A stretch of 64,000 nucleotides of DNA, from contig JADNRX010000166.1 in NCBI GenBank assembly GCA_015501595.1, positions 1-64,000 of the forward strand. The letters run 5' to 3'. The position numbers and the translations under genes are program-made. Shown here one piece after another: positions 58,802 to 64,000 of the stretch. The stretch is from Hymenopellis radicata. Its lineage: Eukaryota > Basidiomycota > Agaricomycetes > Agaricales > Physalacriaceae. The notes under the pieces are model-generated. The model was not told the DNA's origin. It saw only the letters and a program-made list of their open reading frames with translations, and ran no database searches. Position 1 is the stretch's first letter. Each line of letters opens with the position of its first letter.

Positions 58802-59607
58802 TCACTCCACCACCAGACCAGCGTTCATGTTTCCGTTTCCATTGACCATCCTGGGGCCAAGGCCGGGATGCCTAACACCCAGTGCTGCACCCAGCATTCT
58901 CTTGCCGGGATCACCAATCCTCGGGCCCCCGCTGAGAGAGCTCATGTCGGGATGGAGACTCGTTGCGAGAATCGCGGGATCCGAGGGCGGGTTGCTCGGG
59001 TTGTTCACCGCGTCCCCCAGGGACGAGCTGATCAAAGAGTTGAGCGTTGGGTGGGTAGGGAGGCTGGGCAACGTGGGGGAATGGTCGCCGCCGTTGGACT
59101 GGAACTCGGGAATGCTCACATTTGTGGGCCGAAAGTGGTTTCCGGAGATGGACGCGGACATGCCGCGGTTAGGGAGGGCGGAGATGGAATTGGCGCGGGT
59201 GTTGTGGCCGCGCGAGGGATTCGAGTTGTGCCGCTGGTTGACGTTCTGGATTACATTTTGGGCGTCCGCCCCGTCGTACGGCCGGATGCTCGCACTGACC
59301 CCGTTGGCAGACGTGAGTATGGCCGGCGGGAAAGCGAGCGTCTGCAGATATGCACGCTTGGCTGGAAAGAAAAAAAAAGTCAGGGCTAGTGACAAAAAGG
59401 TTAACAAGTACTACACTCACCGACTGACGGATCTTGGAAGACAATCAAGAGACTAGTGTCGTCCAACCACTTGATCTTGAAACCGCCGTTGCCATTCTCC
59501 CAATCCGAAAAGGCACTCTGAATGTCCTTTGTCTTGAGCTCCTTGGGAAAACCGCTGAGGAAGAGAATACGCGTAACCGAGGCAGAAAGGCCTGCGAGTG
59601 ATGCCAT
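58802..59607 (-). CDS. RRM-domain RNA-binding protein
   Basis: The ATG at 59607 opens MASLAGLSASVTRILFLSGF. An RRM-like fold follows: ILFLSGFPKELKTKDIQSAF, then IKWLDDTSLLIVFQDPSV and, after a 62-nt intron, AKRAYLQTLAFPPAIL. The rest is low-complexity Asn/Ser/Pro-rich (NVIQNVNQRHNSNPSRG) and ends PRMVNGNGNMNAGLVVE. Length about 245 aa. The RNP2-like strand (ILFLSGF) is clear, RNP1 is weak, which resembles the RRM of PARN/Thc1-type proteins. It presumably binds RNA; the partner is unknown. 59608-60023 holds only the shared spacer to the next gene. Confidence 0.75.
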
Positions 59608-60023
59608 GGTAGGAGGCGCCTTTATCAATTAAAGTCTGAGTAAGGTTGGCGAATAACGGGGATCTCCTATACTGCCGTTCAATTCTGAAGCTGGCAGCGT
59701 CCAATAAAAGACGGGAAAAACAATGAGAAATGGACAAAAATGGAGGGTTGAAGGGGGCTGTTTTACAAGATGACCGTCCCAAATCAGACTCGACTCTCCC
59801 GCCCATCACCTCTTTCCCACGCTCCGAACCCCTGCAATTTCTGACGTAGAACTCAACATATTCCAGCTGGTCGCGCAACACAACCAAACGACACAAGTTG
59901 TAACATGCAAACCTCTCAACAACTCATTTACGTGTATCGCAATCAACAAACGGTAAAACGACAGACATCTTGCATAAAGCACCGAGTCTCTCGGGAGAAG
60001 AAAAAATAATTTATCCAAATGCA

Positions 60024-61535
60024 TCACCTACTCAGATCCAACGTAGAACCGCCCTGCGCTGGCCACATCCTATCCGACACCACAGGAGGCGCTGGAGACG
60101 GTGGCGCAGACCAAGGATTCGGCGGTGGACCAGCAACGGAAGGAGGTGCGCCACGTCCCAACGAAGACCCGCCTCTCTGATTTCCAAAGAACGCCGTCCG
60201 TCTCGGCACACCCATCCTCATATTCACGCCAGACAGTTCCATTGCCCTCTGTAACGGTGCCCCTCCCTGATTCTGCATTTGTTGTTGTTGTTGCTGCTGC
60301 TGCTGCTGTTGCATCTGATGCTGATACTGCTGTTGCTGTTGCTGCTGCTGCTGCTGAGGCTGGGGATTCGTCGGCCACCATATATCCCCGCTTTCCTCCC
60401 TCTGATGTCCACTGCTAGGCCGATGTCTCTGCGAAAGCTCTGGGTGCCGCCCTCTATCCATTCTCTTGATCTCCGCGTCCATGTTGATGCCACTCTGCGC
60501 GATGCTTTCAGCGTCAATGCCCAGCATCTTGCGCAGCTCTTCGTTCTCGCGTTCCAGACGCGATATTTCGTATTCGCGTTCTGTAGCCCAATCTTCGCGT
60601 CCAGCGTCGCCGTAGTGCTCGCTCTTGTCGAGATAGTTTAGAAGGGACTCGAGCTGGGAGGGTGTTATTAACTCTTCCTGGCAATCATAGTCAGATTCAG
60701 AGTCGTTGGGGTGCTCGTCTTCTTCTGGGTTCTCGCCAGCCATGGAACGAAGAAGATTTCGAAGACTATGGGAAAGGTTTTGGAGGGAACGCGACATATT
60801 TGTGGATGAGGTCAAGTCGGTGGATAATGTTTGGTTTTCACGAGTCATGAACAAAGCTTCGTAGTGTCGCGTCAATGTTAGCTCGTGTTGTTGAGCAGCA
60901 AGCTGCAAACAGAATCAGATGAGATATAATAACCAGAACGACAAATGCACATACCGCGTGGTTTCTAAACTTTGTCATGACAGTATCCAAAGTCGACTCG
61001 TACTCCTTTAGCAGAAGACTAAGTTGCTTGTTTTCGTGCAGCAAGGTTTGGTTCTCTATTATTATTTGCGCATTCATTCGCTCGAGCTCTGATTCGAAAA
61101 ACTCTATAAACTAATGAGCTATTGTGGCTCCATTATCCGCGAGTCGTTCCACGCACCTTTTGATATGTCCGTATTAAATCTTCGCAGAACAAAACCATTG
61201 GCGTTATTTGAAGCTTGGTTCTACGCCATTAGTCAAGACAAGCTGCGAAACATGGCGTCCACGCGCACCTTTAGGGAATTTGCCTGCGCCTGCAGCGTTG
61301 CAGTAAGTTTCTGGTTATGGGCCAGCTGCTCGCTCAGGTCGTGCACAAGCTGCCATATTCTCATGAGATCAGCGTCCATGGTGTTAAAGGTAAACTGGGG
61401 AAACGAGAGCGACGAGGAGGAGGTGACGGTGGAAGGAGGGTGTCCAAATCGGGAAGGCGAGCCCAGCCGCAAATTGCTGAACGGTAACGCACGCCGGGAG
61501 TCATCATCGATATCGTCCACAACATCCATGATCAT
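60024..61535 (-). CDS. SIKE/FGFR1OP2-like coiled-coil protein (STRIPAK candidate)
   Basis: Four exons. The ATG at 61535 gives an acidic N-terminus, then [20 protein letters not shown]. After a 47-nt intron comes [12 protein letters not shown], then [40 protein letters not shown] and [16 protein letters not shown] second coil ([20 protein letters not shown]) follows. The C-terminus holds two long Gln tracts (60285-60357) and a Pro/Gly-rich tail. The LLKEYE...VM.KFR and [11 protein letters not shown] blocks match the SIKE/FGFR1OP2 family by eye; this family (Sordaria SCI1) joins the STRIPAK phosphatase complex in fungal development. The call rests on motif similarity, without a search. The frame is intact. 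Confidence 0.8.
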
Positions 61536-61742
61536 GGCAAGACGCTAACTCGAGTCTTCTATTATTTTGTGTATTTATTATAGGCATTTCGACTTACGGC
61601 GGGTAGACCTCGACCCTCTCAGTTACTATTACGGAAAGTTAAACCCAAGTTAAACCGGTACCCAGGTATGTATGTTCCGCTGTTGGGCAGTCGACATGCT
61701 GCTCACTTGGCTTTGCTTCTCATTTCCTTTAGAAGATCCTAG

Positions 61743-63553
61743 ATGTCATTGGATTCTCTGCCTGCTGAACTATACCATGCCATCATTTCTTTTCTTGGAC
61801 CAGAGCATCGTGCCTCATCTGTCCTCGCCCTTTCTCGCGCTATCCCTCGCTCCCCCGTACCTACCGATGCTCTTTTTACGGTAATCAAAATCTACAAAGG
61901 GGATCGCGTCTTGCAGTTGTACCATCGTCTCCGCGTTATATCCACCAATTCTGATGGCAAGACCATCACGTCCATTGATCGCGGCGCTTCCCAAGTCAAG
62001 AGTTCCACCTCGAGTGCTGGGACGCAGATGCAGACCTAGTCATCAATCTTGTTACTCTGTTGAAACAGATCAAGAAACTCACCATCAAAATCGGTCCTCG
62101 CAACTTTACACCAGAGCACCTAGAAGAGATGACTATTACGTTGCGGCGTGATATGCCGCATATTGAGCAACTGGAATTTAGGTTTCGTCCATAGTGCGTC
62201 TAGATCAAACCATTCAGTTGCCCATCATCATAATTACTTAACCCTTTTCCAGCGTCGAAAAGGCTACCTATCTGCCGTTCCTCAAGGTAAGACCGCCTCT
62301 TCCACATCTCTATCGGTTTTTGAACAAGCCGTGCTCCCATCTTACGACCAGCGCTAATCTAGCTGCCGCTAGGGATCTTATTTCGACAGCACTCTGATTG
62401 TATTATCCGAATGGCCACATCCCGCTCTCAAGTCGCTGTCCATCATTCAAGAGCCTCTGGATTCGTCTATCGTTAATATTCCTCAGGGCAAACCCTTTGC
62501 GCAACCCATCGTCTTCTTCCGCCTCGACAGTCCCTTAGGCGCGCTCCTATCATGCAAACAGATTGCCAGCCTCCGCTTCCATCTGCCATCTCGCCAACTT
62601 TCGCGCGCGTTCACACACAACACCGCAGTTACCCATGCACATATGCGTTCGCTTGATTTATCAACGGCCAATATCACGGACATGGACGTGGATGCAATCA
62701 TCACCCGTTTCTCTCACCTGGAGCACTTAATACTAGACGGGTGTATAGCTCTCACTGCATCATTAGGGAATACCGCGATACCAGAAGCGGTAGAGGATCC
62801 GTGGTATCAGATTGGCAAGCGCTGTGCCCTCGGCGGTTCGCGAAGAGCTAGGGAGTATGAGAAGATGATCAACAAGTGGTTGGAGGCGACTAATGCGCTC
62901 AATCCGCATCTCGTTAATAGCTCGAAGAAGCCTCCACCGGCTAAGCCAGTTAAGGTGAAGAAAGGCCGGAGCGGCTTGGCTACTGCAACGATTTCTCTTC
63001 GTGAACGGGGCTCTCCTTCAGCCCCAGTTCTTCCGCCGCCTCCTCCGCTATCCAACGTTCAACAACGCGCGGCTCAAAAGAAAGAAAATAATCTTCCTCC
63101 TCGAACGCAGTCACGTACCCCTTCCCCCGTCCCCCCGACTGACCAGCTCCCCGAGAAAATACGCGTCCTCGCCCCCGCTCCAACACTCAAATCCCTCTGC
63201 ATCCGCATCTCCAAACCATCCACCGCACCCATCCTCGCCGCCTTCACCGCTGGTTGGACAGCTGGCGTAGCCCAAATCTGCAATCAGCGGCGCGTCATCA
63301 TACGCGCGTGGGTGAATCGCGGGCTGCAGGATCCGGCGTACAATAATATTACCAAGGTGGTGCACTTTGACAAGGACGCGCAGACATGGGAGAGGCTGGA
63401 TGGGTTTGTGGGATGACGCAGGAGGATGTGGAGAATGAGGATAGGTTTGCGGATGCGTGTGGGGCGCCGGTGGTGTGTTTGCTTGGGGATGCGGCGGAAG
63501 GTCATGCGGATGGATGTGGGCATGTCGCTGCCAGGCGCGCGCCGGTCGAGTAA
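61743..63553 (+). CDS. F-box protein (Agaricomycete type)
   Basis: The F-box is at the very N-terminus (MSLDSLPAELYHAIISFLGP, then RASSVLALSRAIP). A leucine-rich solenoid follows: LVTLLKQIKKLTIKIGPRNF, TPEHLEEM, IEQLEFRFRP, MRSLDLSTANITDMDVDAII and FSHLEHLILDGCIAL. After this come a Lys/Pro-rich linker and VAQICNQRRVIIRAWVNRGL, ending near 63553 with CGHVAARRAPVE. Two introns (after FRFRPY and LPFLK) are clear. Two single-base shifts are needed: at 61998 (AA should be AAA) and 63410-63412 (GGG should be GGGG). Without the second, the protein stops at 63416 after RLDGFVG. It probably presents substrates to an SCF ubiquitin ligase. Confidence 0.82.
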
Positions 63554-63715
63554 CGCCAGGCTTGGACTTTCAGCATGCAATGATTCCGTCTACTGTGAGT
63601 ACTCAACGCCGCGGAGACACCTACTGTTCTAATCTTCAGTTTAGTGTTCGCTTTCTGTATACCTCAAGGAGGTATCTCTTCGTCTGTCAGATGAGACGTC
63701 CATCGATGCGTCACG

Positions 63716-63763
63716 TCGAATTTTCGAGACCTGGACTTTTCTTTACTGGTCTCGAAAATTCGA
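63716..63763. other. Strong hairpin, 16-bp arms
   Basis: TCGAATTTTCGAGACC at 63716-63731 pairs perfectly with GGTCTCGAAAATTCGA at 63748-63763 around a 16-nt loop. It lies downstream of the F-box gene in a stretch (63554-64000) where I recognise no gene. Confidence 0.7.
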
Positions 63764-64000
63764 ACCGACGTCTTGGCCAGTACATTCCTGCGTTTCGAAT
63801 TGTCGGAAATAAATCCGACTCGTTCTACTACAACCCCAGTTCTACAGAGGTCCTGTGGTTATCCGATGAGGCATGCAGGACTAACACTTACCCGACCGTC
63901 CACTGCTGCTTCTTCTCGAGAACACCATCGATTCGGTTCTCTTAGTCACTTGCAGCGACCGCTACTGGGAAGTTGAGGATGCACTACGGCGTCCTTGCGG

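Noticed and set aside
60101..60641. Plus-strand Leu-rich ORFs opposite the Gln tracts
   Set aside because: They are antisense readings of CAG repeats (CTG gives poly-Leu), not genes.
1..64000. CRISPR array, bacterial-type operon, integrated virus or biosynthetic gene cluster
   Set aside because: No regularly spaced repeats, no operon spacing, no viral core genes and no backbone synthase (PKS, NRPS or terpene) were found.

Overview
This window is nuclear DNA of a filamentous basidiomycete, most likely an Agaricomycete and perhaps of the Polyporales (the order is an inference). The reasons are genes split by many introns of about 45-65 nt with GT-AG ends, a fungal-type (FunK1) kinase, a DUF6535 membrane protein, an expanded F-box family, a LaeA-like methyltransferase and a fungal Zn2Cys6 regulator. 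Genes sit on both strands with short spacers, and neighbours do not form pathways or operons.

Layout. 1-3.2 kb: a golgin-like coiled-coil gene cut by the window edge and a heterotrimeric G-protein beta subunit. 3.2-11.6 kb: accessory DNA, with a ~1.1 kb duplication of the Gbeta upstream region around an F-box relic, then gene-poor sequence ending in a tRNA-derived SINE with poly(A) tail and target duplications. 11.6-18.4 kb: core genes RSM22, an F-box protein, mitochondrial uL1, and AP-2 sigma divergent from uL1 with only 64 bp between start codons. 18.4-29 kb: accessory again, with a rearranged, partly inverted LINE remnant, a Zn2Cys6 regulator, two more F-box copies and a FunK1 kinase broken by a foldback MITE. 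29-36 kb: an FHA tail-anchored protein, an intron-containing tRNA-Trp, a hAT MITE with 8-bp target duplications, and a DUF6535 gene. 36-64 kb: mostly housekeeping and regulatory genes (RasGEF, IST1, LaeA-like methyltransferase, SKI2, a DNA-binding-like protein, an RRM protein, a SIKE/FGFR1OP2-like STRIPAK candidate, an F-box protein).

Recurring themes. Membrane traffic and signalling (golgin, AP-2 sigma, IST1, Gbeta, RasGEF, FHA and SIKE-like proteins) and RNA or mitochondrial translation (SKI2, RSM22, uL1m, RRM) are well represented, but the genes are interspersed and I see no co-regulated cluster.

Caution. About a dozen otherwise conserved genes or copies carry single-base shifts, mostly in short homopolymers. 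This points to a consensus-quality problem or unusual decay, so reading frames near those sites should not be taken literally. I found no CRISPR array, rRNA, operon-like system or virus. The best candidates for new biology are the SINE, the two MITEs and the odd splice sites.
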